Source of the DNA: Streptomyces griseomycini
Lineage (GTDB): Bacteria > Actinomycetota > Actinomycetes > Streptomycetales > Streptomycetaceae
Length of the DNA stretch: 64,000 nucleotides
Assembly: GCF_014203535.1 (NCBI RefSeq)
Contig: NZ_JACHJI010000010.1
Coordinates: forward strand, 124,001 to 188,000
Reading direction: 5' to 3'
The notes under the pieces are model-generated. The model was given only the letters and a program-made list of their open reading frames with translations. It was not told the origin of the DNA and made no database searches. Positions 55,516-63,917 of the stretch are shown here, piece after piece; within the stretch, counting starts at the first letter, position 1; every line of letters starts with the position of its first letter. A program made the translations under genes and the position numbers.

Positions 55516-57870
55516 TCAGCGGGGGTGCGGGGCGCGGTGCGGGGGCTGCCCGGGGGCCGGGCGCGGCTCGGACGGGGGCAGGGGGCGCTCGACGGGGGCG
55601 CCCTCGCGCACGGTCAGCTCGGCCCCGTGGTGACGGACGGTCAGCGGCGGGCCGGAGCGCAGCGTGTACGCGGCCCGGTCCGCGGTGATCTCCACCCGCA
55701 GGGACCGGCCGAGGAACCGCACGGTGAAGGCCAGCCGGCGCAGCCTCGGCGGCAGCCGCGGGGTGAACCGGAGACCGCCGTCGTCCCAGCGCATGCCGCC
55801 GAACCCGGCGACCAGCGCCGTCCAGGTGCCGGCCAGGGAGGCGATGTGCAGTCCGTCGCGGGTGTTGTGCTCCAGGTCGGCGAGGTCCATCAGGGCGGCC
55901 TCGGCCGTGTAGGCGTGGGCCAGTTCCAGGTGGCCGGTGCGGGCGGCGAGGACGGCCTGGACACAGGCCGACAGCGAGGAGTCGCGTACGGTCAGCGGCT
56001 CGTAGTAGGCGAAGTTCCGGGCGATCTGCTCCTCGTCGGAGAACTCCTCGAACCAGTCCGCGCGGGTGTGCATCGCCAGCACCAGGTCCGCCTGCTTGAC
56101 CACCTGTTTGCGGTAGAGGTCGAAGTAGGGGAAGTGCAGCATCAACGGGTACTGGTCGGGGCGGGTGCCGGCGAAGTCCCAGCGCTGGTAGCGGGTGAAC
56201 CCGGCGTGCTGTTCGTGGACGCCCAGTTCGTCGTTGCAGGGGATGTGCACCGCCTCGGCCGCGTCGCGCCAGCCGGCGCTCTCCTCCTCGTCGACGCCGA
56301 GCTCCGCCGCCCGGTCGGGATGGCGCTTGCAGGCGTCGGCGGCGGCCAGCAGGTTCGCGCGGGCCATGAGGTTGGTGTACGTGTTGTCGTCGGCGACGGC
56401 GCTGTACTCGTCCGGCCCGGTGACGCCGTCGAGGTGGAAGGCGCCCCGGTCGTCGTGGTGGCCGAGGGAGCGCCACAGCCGGGCGGTCTCCACCAGCAGC
56501 TCCACACCGGTGTCGTGCTCGAAGCGCTCGTCGCCGGTGGCCTGGACGTGGCGGACGACGGCGTCGGCGATGTCGGCGTTGACGTGGAAGGCGGCGGTGC
56601 CGGCCGGCCAGTACGCGGAGCCCTCCGAGCCCTCGATGGTGCGCCAGGGGAACGCCGCGCCGCGCAGGCCGAGTTGGGCGGCGCGCTCGCGTGCGACGGG
56701 CAGGGTGGAGTGCCGCCAGCGCAGCGCCTCGGCGGCGGCGTCCGGCACGGTGCAGATCAGCAGGGGCAGCACGAAGACCTCGGTGTCCCAGAAGGCGTGC
56801 CCGTCGTAGCCGGAGCCGGTCAGCCCCTTGGCGGGTATCGCGCGCCCTTCGGCGCGGGCCCCGGCCTGCAGGACGTGGAAGAGGGCGAAGCGGACGGCCT
56901 GCTGGATCTCCTCGTCACCGTCGACCTCGACGTCGGCCCGGGACCAGAAGTCGTCCAGGTACGCCCGCTGTTCGTCGAGGAGCCCCTGCCAGCCGCTGTG
57001 CGCGGCGGCCGCCAGCGCGGCCTCCACCTGGTCGCTCATGGCGGGGCGGGAGCGGGCGCCGGACCAGCCGTGGGCGACGAGCTTCTCCACCCGCAGCCGC
57101 TGCCCGGGCTCCAGGACCGAGGTGACGGTCAGCCGGGCCACGTCCTCGTTGCTCTCGCAGGAGGTCGTGGTCCGTTCGGGGCCGTCGACGACGTGGTCGG
57201 CGGCCACCGCGACCCTCAGGCCGCTGCGCCGGGTGCGGTGCACCAGGCGCAGCCGGCGGCCCTTGGCGAGGTCCTCCTCCGGCTCCAGCGGGGACTTCAA
57301 CGTGCGGGCGGCGCGCGGGTCGCCGTCCGGTCCGGGCAGGCTCTCGTTGGCGACCAGTTCGGACTGCACCACCACCCGGGTCCGGCGGTCGACGGGTTCC
57401 ACCTCGTAGGCGACGGCGGCGATCGCCCGCTGGGTGAGGGAGACCAGGCGGGTGGAGCGCACCCGGACCGTGGACCCGGCCGGGGAGGTCCACTCGCAGA
57501 CCCGCTCCAGCACGCCCCGGCGCAGGTCCAGGGTCCGCTCGTGACCGACGAGCCGCCCGTAGCGCAGGTCGAACGGCTCGTCGTCGACCAGCAGCCGGAG
57601 CACCTTGCCGTTGGTGACGTCGATGACCGTCTGACCCGACTCCGGGTAGCCGTAGCCGGCCTCGGCGTAGGGCAGCGGGTGCAGTTCGTGGACGCCGTTG
57701 AGGTAGGAGCCGGGCAGTCCGTGCGGTTCGCCCTCGTCGAGGTTGCCGCGCCAGCCGACGTGGCCGTTGGACAGCGCGAACACGGACTCGCTCTGCGCCA
57801 GGAGGCCGAGGTCCAGGGTCCGCTCGCGCACGGTCCACGGCTCGACGGCGTACGCCCGCTGTGTGATCAC
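55516..57870 (-). CDS. GH65-family glycoside phosphorylase
   Basis: The 784-residue enzyme has the GH65 layout: LSNGHVGWRGNLDEGEPHGL (~34), a beta-sandwich, then the barrel with AFWDTEVFVLPLLI, catalytic Glu in GVTGPDEYSAV, KQVVKQADLVLAM and HNTRDGLHIASLAGTWTALV. The phosphate-binding region and the downstream beta-phosphoglucomutase gene point to a phosphorylase (maltose, trehalose or kojibiose type) that yields beta-glucose 1-phosphate. The start overlaps the pgmB stop by 4 bp, so pgmB comes first and they are coupled. A Pro-rich tail of ~35 residues ends the protein. It is only distantly similar to the 32675 enzyme. Confidence 0.93.
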   Translation of the reverse strand: MITQRAYAVEPWTVRERTLDLGLLAQSESVFALSNGHVGWRGNLDEGEPHGLPGSYLNGVHELHPLPYAEAGYGYPESGQTVIDVTNGKVLRLLVDDEPFDLRYGRLVGHERTLDLRRGVLERVCEWTSPAGSTVRVRSTRLVSLTQRAIAAVAYEVEPVDRRTRVVVQSELVANESLPGPDGDPRAARTLKSPLEPEEDLAKGRRLRLVHRTRRSGLRVAVAADHVVDGPERTTTSCESNEDVARLTVTSVLEPGQRLRVEKLVAHGWSGARSRPAMSDQVEAALAAAAHSGWQGLLDEQRAYLDDFWSRADVEVDGDEEIQQAVRFALFHVLQAGARAEGRAIPAKGLTGSGYDGHAFWDTEVFVLPLLICTVPDAAAEALRWRHSTLPVARERAAQLGLRGAAFPWRTIEGSEGSAYWPAGTAAFHVNADIADAVVRHVQATGDERFEHDTGVELLVETARLWRSLGHHDDRGAFHLDGVTGPDEYSAVADDNTYTNLMARANLLAAADACKRHPDRAAELGVDEEESAGWRDAAEAVHIPCNDELGVHEQHAGFTRYQRWDFAGTRPDQYPLMLHFPYFDLYRKQVVKQADLVLAMHTRADWFEEFSDEEQIARNFAYYEPLTVRDSSLSACVQAVLAARTGHLELAHAYTAEAALMDLADLEHNTRDGLHIASLAGTWTALVAGFGGMRWDDGGLRFTPRLPPRLRRLAFTVRFLGRSLRVEITADRAAYTLRSGPPLTVRHHGAELTVREGAPVERPLPPSEPRPAPGQPPHRAPHPR

Positions 57871-58604
57871 TTCCCACCCCCGAGTTCGGCGAGGTCCGTC
57901 ACGACCCGGTCGGCTCCGTGCGCGTACAGCGCGTCGCTCTGCCCCACCCGGTCCACGCCGACGACGTATCCGAAGTTCCCGGCGCGGCCCGCGTCCATGC
58001 CGGCCTGCGCGTCCTCGAACACGGCCGCCCGGGACGGTTCGACGCCGAGGTCCCGGGCGGCGGCGAGGAAGGTGTCGGGCCTGGGCTTTCCGGGCAGGCC
58101 GCGTTCGGCGGCGACCACCCCGTCGATCCGGACGTCGAAGAGGTGCTCGGCGCCGATCGAGCGCAGGACGTCACGGCAGTTGGCGCTGGAGGAGACGATC
58201 GCGGTGCGCAGTCCGCGGGCGCGCACCGCCTCGAGGTAGCGCAGGGTGCCGTCGTAGGCCTCCACGCCGTCGGTGCGGATCTTCTCCAGGAGCAGTGCGT
58301 TCTTGCGGTTGCCGAGGCCGTGCACGGTCACGGCGCCGGGCGGGTCGTCGGGGGTTCCCTCGGGCAGCTCGATGCCGCGGGAGGCGAGGAAGGTGCGGAC
58401 GCCGTCGGCGCGCGGGCGGCCGTCGACGTACGCGTCGTAGTCGGTGTCGTCGAAGGGCCGGAAGTCCTCGCCGTCCCGCTCGCGCAGGAAGGCGTCGAAC
58501 ATCTCCTTCCAGGCGGCCGCGTGGACGACGGCCGTCCTCGTGACGACGCCGTCGAGGTCGAAGAGGCAGGCGAGGATGTCGTCGGGCAGACCCAGATCCG
58601 TCAT
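57867..58604 (-). CDS. pgmB: beta-phosphoglucomutase (HAD family)
   Basis: The 245-residue HAD enzyme has nucleophile Asp in CLFDLDGVVTRTAVVHAAAW (DxD pattern), a cap with YDAYVDGRPRADGVRTFLAS, motif II IVSSSANC, motif III Lys in GKPRPDTFLAAARDLGVEP and motif IV FEDAQAGMDAGRAG. It converts beta-glucose 1-phosphate, the product of the coupled GH65 phosphorylase, to glucose 6-phosphate. It is translationally coupled to that gene (4-bp overlap). The ATG at 58604 is chosen; GTG at 58613 is an alternative. A divergent kinase gene lies upstream. Confidence 0.9.
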   Translation of the reverse strand: MTDLGLPDDILACLFDLDGVVTRTAVVHAAAWKEMFDAFLRERDGEDFRPFDDTDYDAYVDGRPRADGVRTFLASRGIELPEGTPDDPPGAVTVHGLGNRKNALLLEKIRTDGVEAYDGTLRYLEAVRARGLRTAIVSSSANCRDVLRSIGAEHLFDVRIDGVVAAERGLPGKPRPDTFLAAARDLGVEPSRAAVFEDAQAGMDAGRAGNFGYVVGVDRVGQSDALYAHGADRVVTDLAELGGGK

Positions 58605-58697
58605 ACGGGACACCGTTCCCCGTGCGGCGCCGGACAGTGAGTGGCGCGGGCCACATGGCGGCAGGAGACCGGCTTCCCGGATGACACACTCTTCCGT

Positions 58698-59360
58698 GTG
58701 GTGCTGACCTTCGACGACCTTCTCCTCCGCGCCCGCTCCCTGGTGCGGGACGGCCGGCGCGCGATCCTCGGGATCGCCGGCAGCCCGGGGGCGGGCAAGT
58801 CCACGCTCGCCGAACACCTGGTGCGGGAGCTGAACGGCCCCGGGGAGCCGTGGGTCGCGCACGTCCCCATGGACGGCTTCCACCTCGCCGACGCCGAACT
58901 CGACCGCCTCGGCCTCCGCGACCGCAAGGGCGCCCCGGACACCTTCGACGCGGCCGGGTACGCGGCGCTGCTGCGGCGGCTGCGCGAGGAGGCGTACGAC
59001 GACGTCGTGTACGCCCCCGGCTTCGAACGGGTGCTGGAGCAGCCGGTCGCGGGAGTGGTCCCGGTACCGCCGGCCGCCCGGCTGGTGGTGACGGAGGGCA
59101 ACTACCTGCTGCTGGACACCGGCGCCTGGGCACGGGTCCGGCCGCAACTGGACGAGGTGTGGTTCTGCGCCCCGGACGAGCGGGAGCGGGTACGGCGGCT
59201 GGTGGCCCGGCACGAGGAGTTCGGCAAGAGCCACGAGGAGGCGGTGGCGTGGGTCCTGCGCTCGGACGGGCCCAACGCCGAGCTGGTGACCGCGACGCGG
59301 GACCGGGCCGACCTGGTGGTGCCCCCGTCGGCTCTGCCGTGCGCGGACACCGGGGCGTAG
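58698..59360 (+). CDS. nucleoside/nucleotide kinase-family (PanK/uridine kinase-like) protein
   Basis: This P-loop kinase of about 220 residues has Walker A GIAGSPGAGKST (~22-33), MDGFHLADAELDRLGLRDRK with the conserved Asp-Gly-Phe-His, and YAPGFERVLEQPVAGV followed by VVTEGNYLLLD. This matches the PRK09270-type family related to pantothenate, uridine and fructose kinases. The substrate is unknown; its divergence from pgmB might suggest a sugar or nucleoside. The start is uncertain: GTG at 58698 or 58701 fits homologue length, but no clear ribosome binding site is present. An in-frame GTG at 58641 is also possible. Confidence 0.8.
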   Translation: MVLTFDDLLLRARSLVRDGRRAILGIAGSPGAGKSTLAEHLVRELNGPGEPWVAHVPMDGFHLADAELDRLGLRDRKGAPDTFDAAGYAALLRRLREEAYDDVVYAPGFERVLEQPVAGVVPVPPAARLVVTEGNYLLLDTGAWARVRPQLDEVWFCAPDERERVRRLVARHEEFGKSHEEAVAWVLRSDGPNAELVTATRDRADLVVPPSALPCADTGA

Positions 59361-59457
59361 GGGGTCCGGCGCGCGGAAGGGGGACCGTGCGTCCGGGCGC
59401 GTCCGGCCACCGGAACCGGCTGGACGCGGGCCGGCCCGGTGCAGCAGGCTCTCGTCC

Positions 59458-59961
59458 ATGATCAGAACAGCCACCGTGCACGACGTCGCCGAGATCCGCG
59501 CGATGATCCGCGAACTCGCCGCCTACGAGAAGGCCGCCGAGCAGGCCCGCGCCACCGAGGAACAGCTCCGTGCGGCGCTGTTCGGCGAACACCCCGCCGC
59601 CTCCGTCCTGATCGCCGAGGACGACGCCACCGGCGCCGTCGCGGGGTTCGCGCTGTGGTTCCCGCGCTTCTCGACCTGGACCGGCACGCGCGGCATGCAT
59701 CTGGAGGACCTCTACGTACGCCCGCACACCCGGGGTGCCGGGCACGGCAGGGCGCTGCTCGCGGCCCTGGCGGCGATCTGCCGGGAGAACGGCTTCGAGC
59801 GCTTCGAGTGGGTGGTGCTGGACTGGAACGAGCCGACGATCGCCTTCTACAAGTCGCTGGGCGCGGAGCTCCTGGAGGAGTGGACGGTGTGCCGGCTGAC
59901 CGGCGGGCCGCTCGAGGAACTCGCCGCACAGGCCCCGCCCGTGGCGCACCGGGCGCGGTGA
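59458..59961 (+). CDS. GNAT-family N-acetyltransferase (SSAT-like)
   Basis: The 167-residue acetyltransferase contains IRTATVHDVAEIRAMIRELA, LEDLYVRPHTRGAGHGRALL with the acetyl-CoA-binding R-x-x-G-x-G/A signature (~90-100), and a DWNEPTIAFYKSLGAELLEE C-terminal motif. The sequence around LWFPRFSTWTGTRGMHLEDL is characteristic of the spermidine/spermine-acetyltransferase-like subgroup, which acetylates polyamines or small amines. The ATG at 59458 has a weak binding site. Monocistronic, between a kinase and a glycosyltransferase gene. Confidence 0.88.
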   Translation: MIRTATVHDVAEIRAMIRELAAYEKAAEQARATEEQLRAALFGEHPAASVLIAEDDATGAVAGFALWFPRFSTWTGTRGMHLEDLYVRPHTRGAGHGRALLAALAAICRENGFERFEWVVLDWNEPTIAFYKSLGAELLEEWTVCRLTGGPLEELAAQAPPVAHRAR

Positions 59962-59998
59962 CGCCCGCCCCGCGTGCGTCGGTGCCAGAGTAGGGCCC

Positions 59999-61693
59999 AT
60001 GAGGCGTCCTGCGACGGCGCGGACACGGGAGCGGCTCATCGGGGCCGGTGGGCGGGGCCCCTCGCCGGAGGTGGCGGCCGTGTCCCGCTCCCCCGGCCCG
60101 GCCCGGCGGTGGCTGGTGCCCGTCCTGGTGGCGCTGCTGCTCGGTGGAGCGGCCGTCGCGATGGTGACCGCCGCCGTGCGGCAGACGCCGACCATCGACG
60201 AGCCCGTGTACGTCGGTACGGCCGCCGTGTACCTGGAGGAGCACAGCCTGCGGTACAACCCCGAGCATCCGCCGCTCGGGAAGCTGGTGATCGCCGCCGG
60301 CGTGGCGGTCGCGGATCCGCACCTCGACGCCGGATCCGGCGGTGACCAGGGCGCGTTGGGGCGGCGCCTGCTGTACGAGTCGGGTAACGACCCGTGGCGG
60401 CTGATGCTCTGGGCCCGGCTCCCGGTGATCGCGCTCACGCTGCTGTTCGGCCTCGTCGTGTTCGCCTTCGCCCGTGAGCTGGCCGGTACGGCGGGCGCCC
60501 TGGCCGCGCTCGCGCTGTACTGCCTCTCCCCCGACGTGATCGCCCACGGTTCGCTGGCGACGCTCGACGTGCCGGCCGCCGGGTTCGTGCTGACCTCGGC
60601 GTGGCTGCTGTGGCGGGCGCGCCGCCGGCCCCGGCTCGGTCTGCCGCTCGCGGGCGCGGCCCTGGGCGCGGCGCTGGCCACGAAGATGAGCACCCTGCCC
60701 GCGCTGCCGGTGCTGCTGGTGACGGCCGCCCTGTCGGTGTGGTGCGCGACCACGGGCGGACGGCGGCGCAGGCTGGTCCGGGCGGTCGCGGGCGCCGGTG
60801 TCGTCGCGCTGTTCGCGGTGGTCGTGATGTGGGCCGCGTATCTGGCCGTCGATCCGCGGCTGCGCTGGGCCGCGCAGCAGCACGTGCCCGTGGTGCACGG
60901 GCTGCGGGGGCTGTTCGTGGAGCTGCTGCCGTTCCCCGAGCCGTACCGGGACGGCGTGCGCGTCCAGTTCGGCCTCGAGAACCGCCCGTGGGAGGGCTTC
61001 CTGTTCGGCCGGCGGTACACCGGCTCGCTCTGGTACTACCTGCCGGCCGCGCTGCTGGTGAAGACGCCGCTCGGCACGCTCGTCCTGTGGGCCGCCGGTG
61101 CCGTCGCGGTGGTGGCGGTGCGGCGGCTGCGGCCCGCGGCGCCGTACGTGCTCGCGGCTCCCGCGGTGCTCCTGGCCGCGGCCGTGCACGGGTTACGGGA
61201 CCTCGGCACGCGGTACGCGGTCTTCCTGCCGATGTTCCTGGCGGTGGCGGCGGGGTGCGCGCTCGCAGTGCGCCGCCGGTGGGTGCCGGCGGCGACGGCG
61301 GTGCTGGTGGCGCTCGTCGCGGTGAGCGCGCTGCGGGCCTTCCCCCACTACCTGCCGTACTCCAACGAGGCGTTCGGCGGTCCGGCAAAGACCCGGCTGA
61401 GGCTGCACGACTCCAACGTGGACTGGGGCCAGGACCTCGGCCGACTCGCCGAACGGCTGCGCGAGCGGTACCGGGGGGAGCGGATCTGGCTGGTGTACAA
61501 GGGCAGCGGGGTCCCCTCGTACTACGGCATCGACGCCGCCGATCCCCGCCGGGTGCCACCCGACGAGGTGCGGGGGGTGCTGGTGGTGTCGGACTCCGCG
61601 GCGGCCAAGGCGACCGGGCGGCTGGCCGAGCTGATCGACGGCAGCCGCCCGGTCGACGACGTGGGTCACTCGATCACGATCTACCGGCGGTAG
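59999..61693 (+). CDS. phospholipid-carrier-dependent glycosyltransferase (GT39/PMT-like)
   Basis: The 564-residue protein has a cytoplasmic N-terminus (~1-38) and about ten membrane segments. The first loop has TPTIDEPVYVGTAAVYLEEH, with the Asp-Glu pair typical of GT-C enzymes, followed by LRYNPEHPPLGKLVIAAG, the conserved NPEHPPLxK block. A C-terminal extracytoplasmic domain contains LRLHDSNVDWGQDLGRLAER and YGIDAADPRRVP. It uses a polyprenyl-phosphate sugar donor; acceptor unknown. Related in fold but not closely in sequence to the 53822 protein. The start ATG at 59999 has a poor binding site, and in-frame GTG starts further in are possible. Confidence 0.85.
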   Translation: MRRPATARTRERLIGAGGRGPSPEVAAVSRSPGPARRWLVPVLVALLLGGAAVAMVTAAVRQTPTIDEPVYVGTAAVYLEEHSLRYNPEHPPLGKLVIAAGVAVADPHLDAGSGGDQGALGRRLLYESGNDPWRLMLWARLPVIALTLLFGLVVFAFARELAGTAGALAALALYCLSPDVIAHGSLATLDVPAAGFVLTSAWLLWRARRRPRLGLPLAGAALGAALATKMSTLPALPVLLVTAALSVWCATTGGRRRRLVRAVAGAGVVALFAVVVMWAAYLAVDPRLRWAAQQHVPVVHGLRGLFVELLPFPEPYRDGVRVQFGLENRPWEGFLFGRRYTGSLWYYLPAALLVKTPLGTLVLWAAGAVAVVAVRRLRPAAPYVLAAPAVLLAAAVHGLRDLGTRYAVFLPMFLAVAAGCALAVRRRWVPAATAVLVALVAVSALRAFPHYLPYSNEAFGGPAKTRLRLHDSNVDWGQDLGRLAERLRERYRGERIWLVYKGSGVPSYYGIDAADPRRVPPDEVRGVLVVSDSAAAKATGRLAELIDGSRPVDDVGHSITIYRR

Positions 61694-61759
61694 GTCCGGG
61701 TCACCACCGCCCGGCACGTCCCCGGACCCGCGGACGTGCGCGCGCCGGGGCGGGAGGGG

Positions 61760-61921
61760 TCAGCGTTCTTCGAAGTCGTCGGGCCGCACCTCGGCCTCCT
61801 CCAGCGCCTCGCGCATCGTGCGGCCGGTGGCGCCACGGTCGCGCGTCTCGTTCTCCTCCCGCTGTTCGATGGTGTCGTCGGTGTCCCGGGTCTTCGGCCG
61901 GTTCTCCTCGGGGACGGTCAT
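61760..61921 (-). CDS. small acidic hypothetical protein
   Basis: The 53-residue, highly charged protein reads MTVPEENRPKTRDTDDTIEQ, REENETRDRGATGRTMREAL, then EEAEVRPDDFEER. It is almost free of hydrophobic residues and probably disordered or helical. The ATG at 61921 follows GAGGAG with 9-nt spacing, a good start signal, which is the main evidence. I do not recognise the family. It faces the divergent RpiR-type regulator. Confidence 0.6.
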   Translation of the reverse strand: MTVPEENRPKTRDTDDTIEQREENETRDRGATGRTMREALEEAEVRPDDFEER

Positions 61922-62100
61922 GTCCGATGACTCCTCGTGTGTCTTGTGGGCTTCCGTCTGCCCCGCTGTGGGCGCCGGGTTCCCCCGGGGCGCGGGGATA
62001 TCCCCCGGAGGGAGCGGGCCGATGCGTTCCGGTGAGAGGCCTGGTCGCCACGGTGCGTGAGCTATGTTGAACCTCCGTGGGAGACGAAGGAGGCGCACCG

Positions 62101-63018
62101 GTGCCATCGCCGCAGCAGGCACGCGCACAGGCGTCCGCGATCACCTCGGGGAAGGCGGACAAGGACACGGAGGTGTCCCCGACGTCCCAGCTCCGCACGC
62201 TGTTCGACCGGCCCCGGCTCTCCCCCGGCCAGCGGCGCATCGCCCAGTACCTGATCGAGCACATCACCGAGGCGGCGTTCCTGTCGATCACGGACCTCGC
62301 GGACCGGGTCGGGGTGAGTCAGCCCTCGGTGACCCGGTTCGCCTCGGCGGTCGGCTTCAGCGGTTACCCCGCGCTGCGGGAGAGGCTCCAGTCGATCGCC
62401 CTCCGGACCCTCGCCGGCGGCCCCGCCGAGGAGAACCGGGGCAACGAGCTCCAGGCGGCGGTCGACGCCGAGATCGAGAACCTGGAGAACCTGCGGCGGG
62501 ACTTCGCCGACGCCGACCGGGTCATCGAGGTCGGCCGCCACCTGTCCGCGTCCGCGCCGCTCACGGTCCTCGGCCTGCGCATCTCCGTCTCCCTCGCCGA
62601 GTACTTCGCCTACGCCGCCCGCCGCATCCACCCGGACGTACGGCTCGTGACCCTGGGCGGCAGCGTCGCCTACGACGCGCTGCTGCAGTCACGGGAGGCG
62701 GGCGGCACCTGGGTGCTGGCGTTCTCGATGCCGCGGCACGCCCAGGAGACCCTGACGGCGGTGCGGGTCGCGCGGGACGCCGGGCTGAAGGTCGCGCTGA
62801 TCACCGACCTGGCGCTGGGTCCGATCGCGGACGAGGCCGACGTCACCTTCGCCACCGGCACCGGATCGCGGCTGGTCTTCGACTCCTACGCCGCTCCGGG
62901 CGTGATGTGCGCGGCCCTGCTCCAGGCCATGACGGACGCGGATCCGGAGCGGACGCAGGCCCGGCTCGACGAGTACGAGCAGGTGGCCGACCAGCACCAG
63001 TTCTTCCTCAGGGACTGA
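62101..63018 (+). CDS. MurR/RpiR-family transcriptional regulator
   Basis: The 305-residue protein has an RpiR helix-turn-helix (~35-110: LSPGQRRIAQYLIEHITEAA, FLSITDLADRVGVSQPSVTR, FASAVGFSGYPALRERLQ). A SIS sugar-phosphate isomerase-like domain follows (~125-275: LTVLGLRISVSLAEYFAYAA, VRLVTLGGSVAYDALLQS, VLAFSMPRHAQETLTAVRVA). SIS-containing regulators respond to phosphorylated sugars or related ligands. The GTG at 62101 lies after GAAGGAGG and is preferred to GTG at 62077, which precedes that sequence. A possible operator lies downstream at 63095. Confidence 0.88.
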   Translation: MPSPQQARAQASAITSGKADKDTEVSPTSQLRTLFDRPRLSPGQRRIAQYLIEHITEAAFLSITDLADRVGVSQPSVTRFASAVGFSGYPALRERLQSIALRTLAGGPAEENRGNELQAAVDAEIENLENLRRDFADADRVIEVGRHLSASAPLTVLGLRISVSLAEYFAYAARRIHPDVRLVTLGGSVAYDALLQSREAGGTWVLAFSMPRHAQETLTAVRVARDAGLKVALITDLALGPIADEADVTFATGTGSRLVFDSYAAPGVMCAALLQAMTDADPERTQARLDEYEQVADQHQFFLRD

Positions 63019-63094
63019 GCCGCGCCCGGTCCCGCCGGGTTCCCCTCCGCGGAGCGCGACGGACCACCGGACGGACCGCCCCGTCAAAGCACGC

Positions 63095-63108
63095 ATGAAT
63101 GTTTTCAT
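63095..63108. promoter_or_regulatory. AT-rich inverted repeat, possible operator
   Basis: ATGAA-TGTT-TTCAT has perfect 5-bp arms just before a TATATAAATA-type -10 region. It could be a site for the adjacent RpiR-type regulator. Confidence 0.4.
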
Positions 63109-63235
63109 ACGTCTTGCAAACCAGATGGCATATATAAATACTGCTCACGGATCGCGGCCCGGCCCTTCCGGACCGGGCTCCCGCGCACGCACCCGCAGCC
63201 GCCGGCTCCTGCCCGCTCCGGTGGTCCGGGTGCCG

Positions 63236-63297
63236 GGCCGGGCATCCCCTGCCCGGCCGCCCGCGGCGGCCCCGGTCATCCCCTAGGCCGGGGCCGC
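63236..63297 (+). terminator. two tandem hairpins
   Basis: GGCCGGGCA/TGCCCGGCC (63236-63258, 5-nt loop) is followed by GCGGCCCCGG/CCGGGGCCGC (63266-63297, 12-nt loop). Tandem GC-rich stems can terminate transcription from the AT-rich promoter at ~63130, upstream of the 63343 gene. Confidence 0.55.
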
Positions 63298-63342
63298 CCC
63301 GTCCCGTCGTCCACCCCAGGCGACGCCGTACACCCGGAAGCG

Positions 63343-63717
63343 ATGAACATGCCCCTGACGTCCACGCGCCTCGGTCCGGACTGGCCCTGCCAGGTCAAGA
63401 CGCCCGGCAGCTACGACTGGGAACGCTCGGCGGCCAAGTGGCTGCGCGAGCTGGTGCCGGCGCGCTACGCGAGCTACCCGGCGCTCGTCCGGCACCCCGT
63501 CCTGCTGGCCCGGCACGCCCAGATCCAGGTCGAGCACGAGATCCGGGTGGCGCGCACCGCCCTGCAGACCGCGCGGGCCGACCTGCCCCGGCTGGGACTG
63601 CACGAAGGCGTCATCGAGCACACGATCAAGCTGTACGCGGCGGAGGTCACGCAGCTGCAGCACCTCGCGCGCAGCGTGCGGGCGGTCGCCCAGGCACTGG
63701 CCGGCGCCGGCCGCTGA
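63343..63717 (+). CDS. conserved hypothetical protein
   Basis: The 124-residue protein has two parts. The N-terminus, MPLTSTRLGPDWPCQVKTPG and SYDWERSAAKWLRELVPARY, is a motif I recognise as conserved across Streptomyces. The remainder is mostly helical with RHAQIQVEHEIRVARTALQT and HTIKLYAAEVTQLQHLARSV, suggesting a coiled-coil dimer. No membrane segment or known domain. The ATG at 63343 follows CCGGAAGCG; the ATG two codons later is an alternative. Function unknown. A terminator follows. Confidence 0.8.
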   Translation: MNMPLTSTRLGPDWPCQVKTPGSYDWERSAAKWLRELVPARYASYPALVRHPVLLARHAQIQVEHEIRVARTALQTARADLPRLGLHEGVIEHTIKLYAAEVTQLQHLARSVRAVAQALAGAGR

Positions 63718-63720
63718 CCG

Positions 63721-63753
63721 CGGGCCCCGTCCGGCCCGGCGGGGCGGGGCCCG
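63721..63753. terminator. terminator after the 63343 gene
   Basis: 9-bp stem CGGGCCCCG/CGGGGCCCG with a 15-nt loop, 3 bp after the stop codon. Confidence 0.65.
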
Positions 63754-63917
63754 TACGCCGGCACCGGGACGCGCAGGCGCGCGCCGAGCCGCCGGTGGCG
63801 TTCCGGAGGCGCCGGGCGACGCAACGCTCACGGGAAGGCCCTGACCTGTTCACCGGTGAGTTCCCGGCCGGCGAACCGGTCATCCGACACGGATTGATGT
63901 GCCATGCTCGTCGCGTG

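Larger units (their letters stand above)
63019..63342. other. 324-bp intergenic region with AT-rich patch and stacked hairpins
   Basis: Contains the inverted repeat at 63095, a -35/-10-like TTGCAA (63116) ... TATAAATACT and two GC-rich hairpins at 63236-63297. No ORF with a convincing start is found. Confidence 0.6.

Noticed and set aside
32675..57870. The two GH65 genes as a recent duplication
   Set aside because: Their sequences around the catalytic region and termini differ strongly, so they are old paralogues or separate subfamilies.
63095..63286. 63-residue ORF starting in the AT-rich patch
   Set aside because: No ribosome binding site; it quickly becomes Pro/Arg-rich and runs through the two hairpins, so it reads as leader or regulatory DNA.
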